From CAYWXK01 sp964462515 (GTDB lineage: Bacteria; Planctomycetota; Phycisphaerae; Sedimentisphaerales; Anaerobacaceae): a DNA stretch of 12,291 nt. The notes under the pieces were generated by a model. That model was given only the letters and a program-made list of their open reading frames with translations, searched no databases and had not been told where the DNA came from. Position 1 is the stretch's first letter; the number at the start of each line of letters is the position of its first letter. The DNA is taken from positions 1 through 12,291 of the forward strand of contig CAYWXK010000076.1 in NCBI GenBank assembly GCA_964462515.1, read 5' to 3'. Positions 6,920 through 12,291 of this stretch are shown piece after piece. The translations under genes and the position numbers were made by a program.

Positions 6920-7103
6920 ATAAAACTATTTTTTTCAAAAATTTTTTAAAATTTTTTTTATAGGACTGCCGCTAACTTACGATAATTTCAGGCAGAAACA
7001 GTTTTTACAAAATGTCTGGCATTTTTTAGGACCCGTTTCTTTCGCGGTAATACCTCAGGTAATTTTTCACACCATCCTGTTAGTTGAACAAGTTCTGCCT
7101 TTG
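6920..7103. other. AT-rich tract and gene-free divergent region
   Basis: 6920-6961 is almost pure A/T with alternating A- and T-runs, likely curved DNA and an UP element for the mraZ promoter. From 6962 to about 7080 nothing recognisable is seen on either strand. 7083-7103 may belong to the decayed IS3 remnant that continues after the MITE. Confidence 0.5.
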
Positions 7104-7112
7104 TTCGGCAGC

Positions 7113-7233
7113 GGGTGCGATTCACGTTTATAGGTAAAGAAAGTGGCACGGCCATCATGGCCGTGTTTTCACGGGCTGGAAGCCCGTGCTACGTCGTGTG
7201 AAAATAATCTACCTACAAAGATGAATCGCACCC
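7113..7233. mobile_element. MITE-like element, 121 bp, with 9-bp target duplication
   Basis: The ends are 24-bp terminal inverted repeats, 21 of 24 matching: 7113-7136 and 7210-7233, both beginning GGGTGCGATTCA and reaching TAGGTA. They are flanked directly by a perfect 9-bp duplication TTCGGCAGC (7104-7112 and 7234-7242), the expected footprint of a cut-and-paste insertion. No coding capacity. The interior holds two hairpins in opposite orientation: CACGGCCAT-C-ATGGCCGTG (7147-7165) and CACGGGCTGGAAGCCCGTG followed by CTAC (7170-7192), which is a GTAG-footed REP on the minus strand. The parent transposase is unknown; a 9-bp duplication is compatible with several IS families. It interrupts an IS3 remnant. 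Confidence 0.85.
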
Positions 7234-7357
7234 TTCGGCAGCTTACAGAGATAAAGGTGCTTGCGGAAGAATACCGGCTTGATTATAATCACAAAAGTCT
7301 GTATCCGCTCTTGGCGAACAGGAATATATGACACCTGTGGTGTCGGCGGATGTATAA
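7234..7357 (+). pseudogene. IS3-family OrfB transposase, C-terminal remnant
   Basis: Decayed end of an IS3-type integrase. QLTEIKVLAEEYRLDYNH (from 7239) matches the conserved LTEAKVLIEDWRxDYN region close to the C-terminus. After a frameshift between about 7284 and 7310, SALGEQEYMTP (to a TAA at 7355-7357) matches the HSALGYxTPxEF segment. The part before the MITE (7083-7112) may hold a few more codons (LNK), again out of frame. The catalytic core is gone. Not functional. Confidence 0.6.
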
Positions 7358-7407
7358 AGCCCTAATCTTATATGATAAATAAAATGGGGTCAGGTAAGAG
7401 GTAATAT

Positions 7408-8901
7408 ATGCGTCTATATCTTATAAACCCATGCAATCCGTTAGTGAGCTTGGTCAAGGTCAAAGAAAGCCGCTGGAACAAATACCGTGTCTGGAAGCCG
7501 CTTGGCCTTCTGGTTTTAGCCGGCCTGACCCCTCCCGAGTGGGACATCACGGTGGTTGACGAGAACCTCGGCGTGCCCGACTACACGGCTATGCCACGCC
7601 CTGACCTGGTGGGCATCACGGCCTTCACTTCACAGGCGGGCCGCGCTTACAGAGTGGCCGCCGAGTTCCGTACCTCTGGCGTGCCCGTGGTGATGGGTGG
7701 CATCCATGCTACTATGCGCCCGGCGGAGGCGTCGGAGCGGGTGGACGCCGTAGTAACGGGCGAAGCGGAGAGCATCTGGGTCCAGGTTTTGGAAGACGCT
7801 AAGCTGGGTGCCTTGAAGCGGGTCTATACTGGTACCCGTCTGGAAATGGACAAGGTTCCACTTGCCCGGCACGACCTGCTGCCGACCGGCTATCGCTTTG
7901 GGTCTATCCAGACCACGCGAGGTTGCCCGCTCAACTGCAGCTTCTGCAGCGTCACTACCTTCAACGGAAGGGCATACCGGCGCCGCCCGATCGAGAACGT
8001 AGTGCAGGAGTTCAAATTGATTCGGGAGAAATATGTCCTCATCGTGGACGACAACTTCATCGGCACCCGTAAGGACCATATCGCTCGCACCAAGGACCTG
8101 CTCCGGGCCATAATCCAGGCAAATCTTGGTAAGAAGTGGATTGCCCAGGTGACTATCAACATGGCGGATGACGAAGAGCTGCTTAGACTGGCGGCGAAGG
8201 CCGGCTGCAGCGGTGTCTTCATTGGCTTCGAGTCGCCGAACGCTGAAGGGCTGGTAGAGGTTCACAAGGAATTCAACATCCGGAAAGACCGTGACTTCCA
8301 GGCCTCCGTCCGGCGAATACAGCGGCACGGCATCCTCGTGGTTGGCTCGTTCATAATGGGTTTGGACGTTGATGAGCAGGGAATCGGACGGCAGATTGCC
8401 GATGCAGCCAATCGCTGCGGCGTGGACGCCCTCAACGTGCTGTTTCTAACGCCGCTGCCCGGCACACGCCTGTGGGACAAGATGGAATCCCAACGCCGCA
8501 TCGCCGCCAACACTTTCCCGGAAGATTGGAAATATTACACGCTGACTCTTCCGGTGGCCCATTACAATCATCTGTCCTGGGCGGACATCATCAGAGAGAT
8601 GGAGTCCTGCAACCGGCGTTTCTATTCCCTGTCGCGCATCTTCCGCCGCGTGTGGGGAAACTTCTGGCGGGGGCGCAAGCCTCTTATCACGTTAGTGAGC
8701 AATCTTTCCTTCAGGAACAACTTTGGCTCGGACCGCAAGCTATATCGAGAGCTTAACTTGTCGCGCAGCCAACCGCTGCCCAATGTCATTCCTGCGAAAC
8801 CTGTCCTGCCTGCCCTGAGCACCGTCGAAGGGCCTGCCCTGAGCAAGCGCAGCGCGTCAAAGGGTTTAGCCGTTGTCGGCACGACAATGCAAAAAATGTA
8901 G
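7408..8901 (+). CDS. B12-binding-type radical SAM protein
   Basis: 497 aa. Radical SAM enzyme of the cobalamin-binding (BchE-like) group. Residues 1-160 form a Rossmann-like B12-type domain (ITVVDENL at 47-54, PDLVGITAFTSQAGRAY at 65-81, VMGGIHATMRPAEA at 95-108). The core carries C173, C177 and C180 in RGCPLNCSFCS, which bind the 4Fe-4S cluster. VDDNF (213-217), GFESPN (273-278) and the GSFIMGLD segment (313-320) fit the barrel. The usual cobalamin DxHxxG is not evident, as in many of this group. Substrate unknown. The ATG at 7408 has an AGAGG ribosome site 6-8 bases upstream. Codons 459-497 are made of dispersed repeat DNA and the stop lies in a REP-like hairpin, so the original C-terminus was probably replaced. 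Visibly more GC-rich than its neighbours; it stands alone on the plus strand. Confidence 0.88.
   Translation: MRLYLINPCNPLVSLVKVKESRWNKYRVWKPLGLLVLAGLTPPEWDITVVDENLGVPDYTAMPRPDLVGITAFTSQAGRAYRVAAEFRTSGVPVVMGGIHATMRPAEASERVDAVVTGEAESIWVQVLEDAKLGALKRVYTGTRLEMDKVPLARHDLLPTGYRFGSIQTTRGCPLNCSFCSVTTFNGRAYRRRPIENVVQEFKLIREKYVLIVDDNFIGTRKDHIARTKDLLRAIIQANLGKKWIAQVTINMADDEELLRLAAKAGCSGVFIGFESPNAEGLVEVHKEFNIRKDRDFQASVRRIQRHGILVVGSFIMGLDVDEQGIGRQIADAANRCGVDALNVLFLTPLPGTRLWDKMESQRRIAANTFPEDWKYYTLTLPVAHYNHLSWADIIREMESCNRRFYSLSRIFRRVWGNFWRGRKPLITLVSNLSFRNNFGSDRKLYRELNLSRSQPLPNVIPAKPVLPALSTVEGPALSKRSASKGLAVVGTTMQKM
8809..8864. repeat. Tandem repeat at the 3' end of the radical SAM gene
   Basis: CCTGCCCTGAGCA occurs at 8809-8821 and again at 8833-8845, exactly 24 bases apart. 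Both units end in a TCGAAGGG or TCAAAGGG tail. It is translated as PALSTVEG then PALSKRSASKG. CCCTGAGC...GTCGAAGGG is a common dispersed palindrome-like repeat type. Just before it, ATTCCTGCGAAA (8788-8799) is another common dispersed motif. Confidence 0.7.
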
Positions 8902-8926
8902 GGTGTGCTCCGCACACCATTTTCTT
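8898..8926 (+). terminator. GTAG-footed hairpin, possible terminator of radical SAM gene
   Basis: GTAGGGTGTGC leads into perfect arms GGTGTG/CACACC around CTCCG (8902-8918), then CATTTTCTTT. The gene's TAG stop (8899-8901) is part of the GTAG foot. The hairpin and short T-run could end transcription on the plus strand. Confidence 0.55.
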
Positions 8927-8939
8927 TATTGTTTAGTTG

Positions 8940-8964
8940 GTAGGGTGGGCTTCAGCCCACCAAT
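8940..8964. repeat. REP-like GTAG-footed hairpin (copy 2)
   Basis: Exact copy of the 25-bp unit at 4140-4164 (arms GGTGGGC/GCCCACC, 8944-8961). It sits between the convergent radical SAM and release-factor-like genes, 4 bases from the stop of the latter, and may terminate or stabilise both transcripts. Confidence 0.85.
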
Positions 8965-8968
8965 CCCC

Positions 8969-9319
8969 TCATCTCTTTGTTTTGCTTCGGCGTTTACGGC
9001 GCTGTTTCTGTTTGCGAATCTTGTCGGCCTTTAATGCCGCAGGACTCTTGGAGCCAAATTTCTCCTGTTCGACCAGCTCACACAATCGCTTTCGTGCATA
9101 ATACCGGTTCAGGGCCTGCGACCGTTCCCGCTGCATCTTGACTTCCAGCCCGCTCCGGATGTGCTTTAGATAAACGCAGCTCGCTGTCTTATTTACCTTT
9201 TGTCCGCCCGGCCCTGATGAACGAATATATTTTTCCTCTATGTCCGCTTCGCGCACCCCCAGCGCCGCCATTCTTCCCTCAAGTTCATTCTGCTTCTTCT
9301 GCCTTACCCCAAAATTCAT
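8969..9319 (-). CDS. Small release-factor-like peptidyl-tRNA hydrolase (GGQ)
   Basis: 116 aa. Contains the RF1/RF2 catalytic domain with SSGPGGQKVNKTAS (GGQ at 38-40), the loop that enters the ribosomal peptidyl-transferase centre and hydrolyses peptidyl-tRNA. It continues with the family pattern LEVKMQRERSQALNRYYAR and ends in a very basic tail (about 98-116), which may bind the ribosome. It lacks the codon-reading domains of full release factors, so it resembles the small ArfB/C12orf65-like rescue factors that free stalled ribosomes; which subgroup is uncertain. The start chosen is ATG at 9319, with GAGAGG about 10 bases upstream. A TTG at 9337 would add six residues but lies in a hairpin. 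Convergent with the radical SAM gene. Confidence 0.85.
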   Translation of the reverse strand: MNFGVRQKKQNELEGRMAALGVREADIEEKYIRSSGPGGQKVNKTASCVYLKHIRSGLEVKMQRERSQALNRYYARKRLCELVEQEKFGSKSPAALKADKIRKQKQRRKRRSKTKR

Positions 9320-9335
9320 TGGCGTTATCCCTCTC

Positions 9336-9384
9336 AACGCCTGCCGTTTAGGCGTTGTTATTTAGCCCGGCGTTTTACGGCAGG
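9336..9384 (-). promoter_or_regulatory. Two mutually exclusive hairpins before the GGQ gene
   Basis: On the minus strand CCTGCCGT (9384-9377) can pair with ACGGCAGG (9347-9340), and AACGCC (9356-9351) can pair with GGCGTT (9341-9336). The two stems share bases 9340-9341, so only one can form fully. They lie immediately upstream of the GAGAGGG ribosome site. This could be a small attenuator-like leader, or only repeat debris. Confidence 0.35.
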
Positions 9385-9388
9385 TCAA

Positions 9389-9423
9389 ATCACGAGTCAC
9401 GAGCCGCAATTTACGAACGACGA
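9389..9423. repeat. Degenerate 7-bp tandem repeats (third locus)
   Basis: Five units in register: ATCACGA, GTCACGA, then GCCGCAA, TTTACGA and ACGACGA. They lie in the 152-bp gap between the GNAT gene and the GGQ gene. 9424-9471 holds further CCGAAG-type motifs but no clear register. Confidence 0.6.
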
Positions 9424-9471
9424 AGTTATCCGAAGGGCCGAAGAACCCAAAAGCTCAAATAACGATAAGAC

Positions 9472-9948
9472 TTAGCGGGGGTCCGCTGGGGTTAATGGTT
9501 TTGACCATAACATTGTGTACTTGAGATGTTTTTCATCATTAATTTCTTTAGCTTCATTGTCATTTATCTTGGCTATTAAGAAGCCACGTCCAAGATACCA
9601 ATTAATAGACTCTATGTTTCTCACGTAAACGTCAAGATACAAAGACCCACTGCATTGTTTTGCTAAATCTAACAGGGCAGTTCCAATACCCTTCTTTCGC
9701 CATATAGACTCAACAAACAACTCAAGTATGTAAGTATTTTTCACAGTCATAAATCCTTTGATCACTCTGTCTTCCTCACAGACATATCCGTCCGCATCAA
9801 TTGTGTCTAATATGAAAGTACCTTTTTTCTTAAGCCAGAAATTTTGATAATCATCAATGAAATTGTGTACCTCGTATGACCCGTTTAGCCAGATTTCACA
9901 GACCCGATCGAGTTCTTTTCGATCATTTTTGTTCATTTGTCGAATCAT
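9472..9948 (-). CDS. GNAT-family N-acetyltransferase, YjaB-like
   Basis: 158 aa. GNAT acetyltransferase, transferring acetyl from acetyl-CoA to an unknown amine. It resembles the YjaB group: MIRQMNKNDRKELDRVCEIW at the N-terminus, VHNFIDDYQNFW (27-38), ILELFVESIWRKKGIGTALL (74-93) with the RKKGIG acetyl-CoA pyrophosphate loop, LDVYVRN (105-111), and the WYLGRGF segment (117-123). The ATG at 9948 has a strong AGAGGAG site about 9 bases upstream. The gene is clearly more AT-rich than the dcw operon. The last residues (PLTPADPR) lie on a small hairpin (9475-9488), so the tail may not be native. The gap upstream holds an imperfect palindrome ending in GTTAGAG on this strand, which is reminiscent of an integron cassette boundary. 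Confidence 0.85.
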   Translation of the reverse strand: MIRQMNKNDRKELDRVCEIWLNGSYEVHNFIDDYQNFWLKKKGTFILDTIDADGYVCEEDRVIKGFMTVKNTYILELFVESIWRKKGIGTALLDLAKQCSGSLYLDVYVRNIESINWYLGRGFLIAKINDNEAKEINDEKHLKYTMLWSKPLTPADPR

Positions 9949-9960
9949 ATTTGATTACTC

Positions 9961-10030
9961 CTCTAACAGTGCGGTTTACCAGCGGGGATGGAGTGCCAGT
10001 GGAAAACCGGTCTGTGTCGAAGCTGTTGAT
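9961..10030 (-). repeat. Imperfect palindrome, weakly attC-like
   Basis: Outer arms CTAACAG/CTGTTGA and inner arms CGGTTTACCAG (9972-9982) with GTGGAAAACCG (9999-10009), 9 of 11 paired. On the minus strand it begins near ATCAACAG and ends with CTGTTAGAG right before the GNAT ribosome site. Spacer lengths on the two sides are unequal (13 and 2), which does not fit a normal attC, and no integrase gene is present. Confidence 0.3.
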
Positions 10031-10061
10031 AGATGTATCACTACCGAATAAATAAAAGATT

Positions 10062-11582
10062 TCAATTTTGGCTAAACATATAGCGCAAAGCATTACCCGC
10101 CGTGGTCTTATCTTCCTTTAAGATAAGATCATAAAGCTTAATCACAGCATCACAATGACGTTTATAATCATCCTTATTTTGAAGTCCTCCCAATTCCAGA
10201 TAATCCGCATATTCTCCAAGTTCAAGTCTCAGCTTCTCCAATAGAAGTTCAGCGGCCTCTGTGTCAACAGTCGGATTATTTTTCTCATAGGCATCAATTA
10301 TGATTTTGTCGAGCGCGTCCAACATAGACTTACTTTCGTCGTCAGAAAAATATTGAGAATATAAAACAGACCCATATTGTTGAGGGTGAAGCATCTTCAC
10401 ACCAAGAAATGGGTCTATCTCCTTGAGTTTCTTAAGACGAATCATTAATATTTTAAAAAGCTGGATTAGTGCCTCGTCGCTCGATCGCGACATCATGGAA
10501 GTAGCAAGCGGTTCTATAATGTCAGCTCCTGCACGTCCCAACTCAAGCGCAGTAGCACCTTTTTTGATTCGTTTCTCAAATTCCACTATGATTTTTCTAT
10601 AGGTGTTAGGGTCATATTTTTGAATGGTTTTATAGACGGGAATATCGAGAAGTTCTTCATCAAAATCATTTGAACTAAAACTGTATTTTACGGGCAATAA
10701 ATCTGATGGGTTGACAATCCCATGAATGACACCGGCATCCAGCATTTCATCAACTGTTGGATACCAAAGGTCATCATGGGGCGTATTAAATAGTTTATTC
10801 AGAAATTCGCTATTAATTCCTTGCTGTTGAAAAATAAGCAAATCCTTTGCTTGCTCTGCTTCCATATCTACAAGGGCACCGAGATTTTTATAGCCCATTT
10901 TGTACTGGTGAAACGCCAAGTTTGCTCCTATTCCAAGGAATCGGTTCTTACCCGCTATAAAAGCAGTTGTAGCGGCTGAATAACAGCCTTTAAGAGAATA
11001 TGTGTCGAGACCATAAGTTGATATTATCTTGGCAAGCTCACGTCCTTCATAAATTCGCCCTCCGTAACTATCCAATATGATGCCTTCGACCTCAGGATAC
11101 TTTTTTAGAAGCTTGGTAACATCTTTTGATACTCCAAAACACAACCCGCCTTGCAAGTGAATGAGAGTGTTATTTTTCTCCAATTTGAGCGTGTAGTTTC
11201 CATACTCATCTTTTTGAAAACCAATACGGAAAAAGTCTTTATAAATTGGCCATGACAAATTCAAATTACTTAATGTGCAAATAAACCCAAGAACAACAAG
11301 AACCTGTGTTGTACGTGCCCAAAAACGCTTACCACCTGTTTTTATACGATAATTACAAGCTCGCCACAAACCTACAAACTGCCAAGGATAGATAATCAAA
11401 AGAGCAAAGGCAGCATAAACAAATGAAACACGAGCAGCAATTACCGGATTCTTGATGACTTCATTATAGAAAAGCAATTTCTCAACTAACCTGATGACAA
11501 AATTGATTAATAAAAGGTTAATCCAGAATGATACAGCCAGTGAAAGCTCTCCACGCCAGTGTTTTTTAATATAGTTCACCAT
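10062..11582 (-). CDS. Membrane protein with ClpP/crotonase-like protease domain
   Basis: 506 aa, family not named with certainty. The N-terminus has about three membrane segments (16-32, 47-70, 91-107) after a KKHWRGELSL start. Residues 138-290 fit a ClpP/SppA-like fold (similar to COG3904-type proteins): IHLQGG strand (141-146), GIILDSYGG (167-175, oxyanion-hole glycines), GCYSAATTAFIAG (199-211) with likely nucleophile S202, and AFHQYK (223-228) with likely general base H225; the acid is unclear. Residues 300-506 are helical and unknown. It may be a membrane-bound, ATP-independent protease acting on envelope or membrane proteins. The ATG at 11582 has AGAAGA almost touching it; a seven-codon out-of-frame ATG ORF (11576-11596, stop included) overlaps the start. 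AT-rich like the GNAT gene, 113 bp away. Confidence 0.75.
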   Translation of the reverse strand: MVNYIKKHWRGELSLAVSFWINLLLINFVIRLVEKLLFYNEVIKNPVIAARVSFVYAAFALLIIYPWQFVGLWRACNYRIKTGGKRFWARTTQVLVVLGFICTLSNLNLSWPIYKDFFRIGFQKDEYGNYTLKLEKNNTLIHLQGGLCFGVSKDVTKLLKKYPEVEGIILDSYGGRIYEGRELAKIISTYGLDTYSLKGCYSAATTAFIAGKNRFLGIGANLAFHQYKMGYKNLGALVDMEAEQAKDLLIFQQQGINSEFLNKLFNTPHDDLWYPTVDEMLDAGVIHGIVNPSDLLPVKYSFSSNDFDEELLDIPVYKTIQKYDPNTYRKIIVEFEKRIKKGATALELGRAGADIIEPLATSMMSRSSDEALIQLFKILMIRLKKLKEIDPFLGVKMLHPQQYGSVLYSQYFSDDESKSMLDALDKIIIDAYEKNNPTVDTEAAELLLEKLRLELGEYADYLELGGLQNKDDYKRHCDAVIKLYDLILKEDKTTAGNALRYMFSQN

Positions 11583-11944
11583 TCTTCTTTTTGCATATAT
11601 CTAACTACTGTTTATATTTTTTCCGCGTAACGAATTTCCTATGGCACAATTGCCGATTGTATGCTACCCTCACCCTCAAAACCGGTCAACCCAGAAATTT
11701 CCACCGCTCCTGCCAAATATCGAGGCTTGTCCGCCGAAGGCGGAATCCAGAATCGAGCATCCAGAATCGAGTATCCAGCATCGCTTGTCCGCCGTAGATT
11801 TATCGAAGGCGGAAGTATCGAGCATCAAGTATCCACTCACCAATTAACCAATTAACTTGCCTTCGTGTCTTCACGGCTGCTTTTTATTCTTGCTTAATCA
11901 GTGTTAATCCGTGTAAATCCGTGTCTGAAAACAAATCGTCCGGA
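11583..11944. repeat. Gene-free repeat region with heptamers and hairpins
   Basis: A 362-bp gap between LemA and the ClpP-like gene. Heptamers in register at 11744-11785 (AATCCAG, AATCGAG, CATCCAG and variants) and 11814-11841 (AGTATCG, AGCATCA, AGTATCC, ACTCACC), then two AATTAAC-type units. Two related hairpins flank the first run: TCCGCC-GAA-GGCGGA (11730-11744) and the same arms with a longer loop (11788-11813). A 10-bp repeat (GTTAATCCGT, GTAAATCCGT) lies at 11903-11922. 11583-11729 shows only a small ACAAT/ATTGT palindrome near 11646-11660. Confidence 0.75.
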
Positions 11945-12291
11945 TTATTCAAAGTCCACATCCGGCACCTCTCGGACGGATGGGTGCACACTGAAGTAGT
12001 CTTGCGACTCAAAGCCGAATATGCCGGCGATGATACTGCTCGGGAAGGTTTCGCACTTGTTGCGATAGTCACGCACATTCCCGTTGAAGAACCGGCGTGC
12101 CGCCTGGATGCGGTCCTCCGTATTAACCAACTCCCGCTGGAGTTTCAGAAAATGCTGGTCTGCTTTCAGTTGAGGGTAATTTTCCACGACCGCCAGAAGC
12201 TGCTGCAACGCACTGACCAATTTGTTCTCATCAACTGCCTGCTCCTGCGGAGCTCCCTGGCTGGCTAAGCACTGCGCACGCAGTTCAGTAA
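11945..12291 (-). CDS. lemA: LemA family protein, C-terminal part
   Basis: The open frame continues to the right edge (first full codon ends at 12289), so the N-terminus with its membrane anchor is outside the window. About 114 residues are seen. The LemA signature is clear: LLAVVENYPQLKADQHFLKL, then ELVNTEDRIQAARRFFNGNV, DYRNKCETFPSS, IAGIFGFESQDYF. LemA proteins are anchored by an N-terminal membrane helix with a helical bundle outside; their function is not settled. The TAA at 11945 is followed by repeat-rich non-coding DNA and a small CGTG/CACG hairpin. It is the upstream neighbour of the ClpP-like gene on the same strand but is 362 bp away, so co-transcription is uncertain. Confidence 0.88.
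   Translation of the reverse strand, partial: TELRAQCLASQGAPQEQAVDENKLVSALQQLLAVVENYPQLKADQHFLKLQRELVNTEDRIQAARRFFNGNVRDYRNKCETFPSSIIAGIFGFESQDYFSVHPSVREVPDVDFE

Noticed and set aside
7630..8328. A 232-codon minus-strand frame opposite the radical SAM gene
   Set aside because: High GC content makes long antisense frames common; the sense frame has the full Cys motif and family pattern.
8969..9319. Truncated prfB (RF2) pseudogene
   Set aside because: The frame is intact, has a proper start and a basic tail, and the size fits stand-alone GGQ rescue factors.
11640..11664. Small ACAAT/ATTGT palindrome with a nearby CTAC as a further REP copy
   Set aside because: The stem is only 5 bp and differs from the GGTGGGC type; the shared ATTGCCGATTG with 6088-6098 is too short to claim a family.
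11583..11944. tRNA or small RNA gene in the lemA gap
   Set aside because: No cloverleaf, no GTTCGA T-loop with matching stems; the stretch is explained by repeats.

Overview
The window looks like a chromosomal piece from a Gram-negative-type, peptidoglycan-making bacterium with repeat-rich intergenic DNA. The best guess is a planctomycete of the Phycisphaerae/Sedimentisphaerales kind. That guess rests on an mraZ-rsmH-ftsI cell-division cluster with a LysM gene in it, an MJ1255-type glycosyltransferase, a LemA gene, and many short palindromic and 7-bp repeats between genes. It is inference; there is no rRNA or marker gene that settles it.

Layout. (1) 1-793: the C-terminal half of an IS1380-type transposase, minus strand, cut at its 5' side where it meets the next gene. 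(2) 797-6853, all minus strand: a division and cell-wall (dcw) operon read from right to left. Its order is mraZ, a 69-aa unknown ORF, rsmH, a membrane LysM protein, an FtsL-like bitopic protein, ftsI (PBP2b/3-type transpeptidase), and a GlcNAc-transferase-like glycosyltransferase. The usual murE-murF-mraY-ftsW-murG genes are not next to it. A sigma70-like promoter with MraZ-box repeats lies just upstream of mraZ. (3) 6920-7407: a non-coding divergent region with an AT-rich tract, a decayed IS3-type transposase end, and, inserted into that remnant, a clear 121-bp MITE-like element with 24-bp terminal inverted repeats and a perfect 9-bp target duplication. (4) 7408-8901, plus strand: a GC-rich B12-binding-type radical SAM gene whose last ~39 codons are built from dispersed repeats. 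(5) 8969-9319: a small GGQ release-factor-like protein. (6) 9472-11582: two AT-rich genes, a YjaB-like GNAT acetyltransferase and a membrane protein with a ClpP/crotonase-fold serine-protease-like domain. (7) 11945-12291: the C-terminal end of a LemA-family gene running off the window.

How it works together: MraZ probably represses its own operon. That operon supplies the 16S rRNA methylase RsmH and the septal machinery (FtsL-like protein, FtsI, a periplasm-facing LysM protein). The glycosyltransferase may make an envelope glycolipid or glycan. The right half is a mosaic of unrelated genes with different base composition and looks accessory.

The most striking signal is not a gene but repeat activity. 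It includes GTAG-footed REP-like hairpins in several places, degenerate 7-bp tandem repeats at four loci (each with hairpins embedded in it or beside it), a palindrome inserted in frame inside the glycosyltransferase gene, repeats that supply the 3' ends and stop codons of ftsI and the radical SAM gene, and a MITE carrying a REP doublet.
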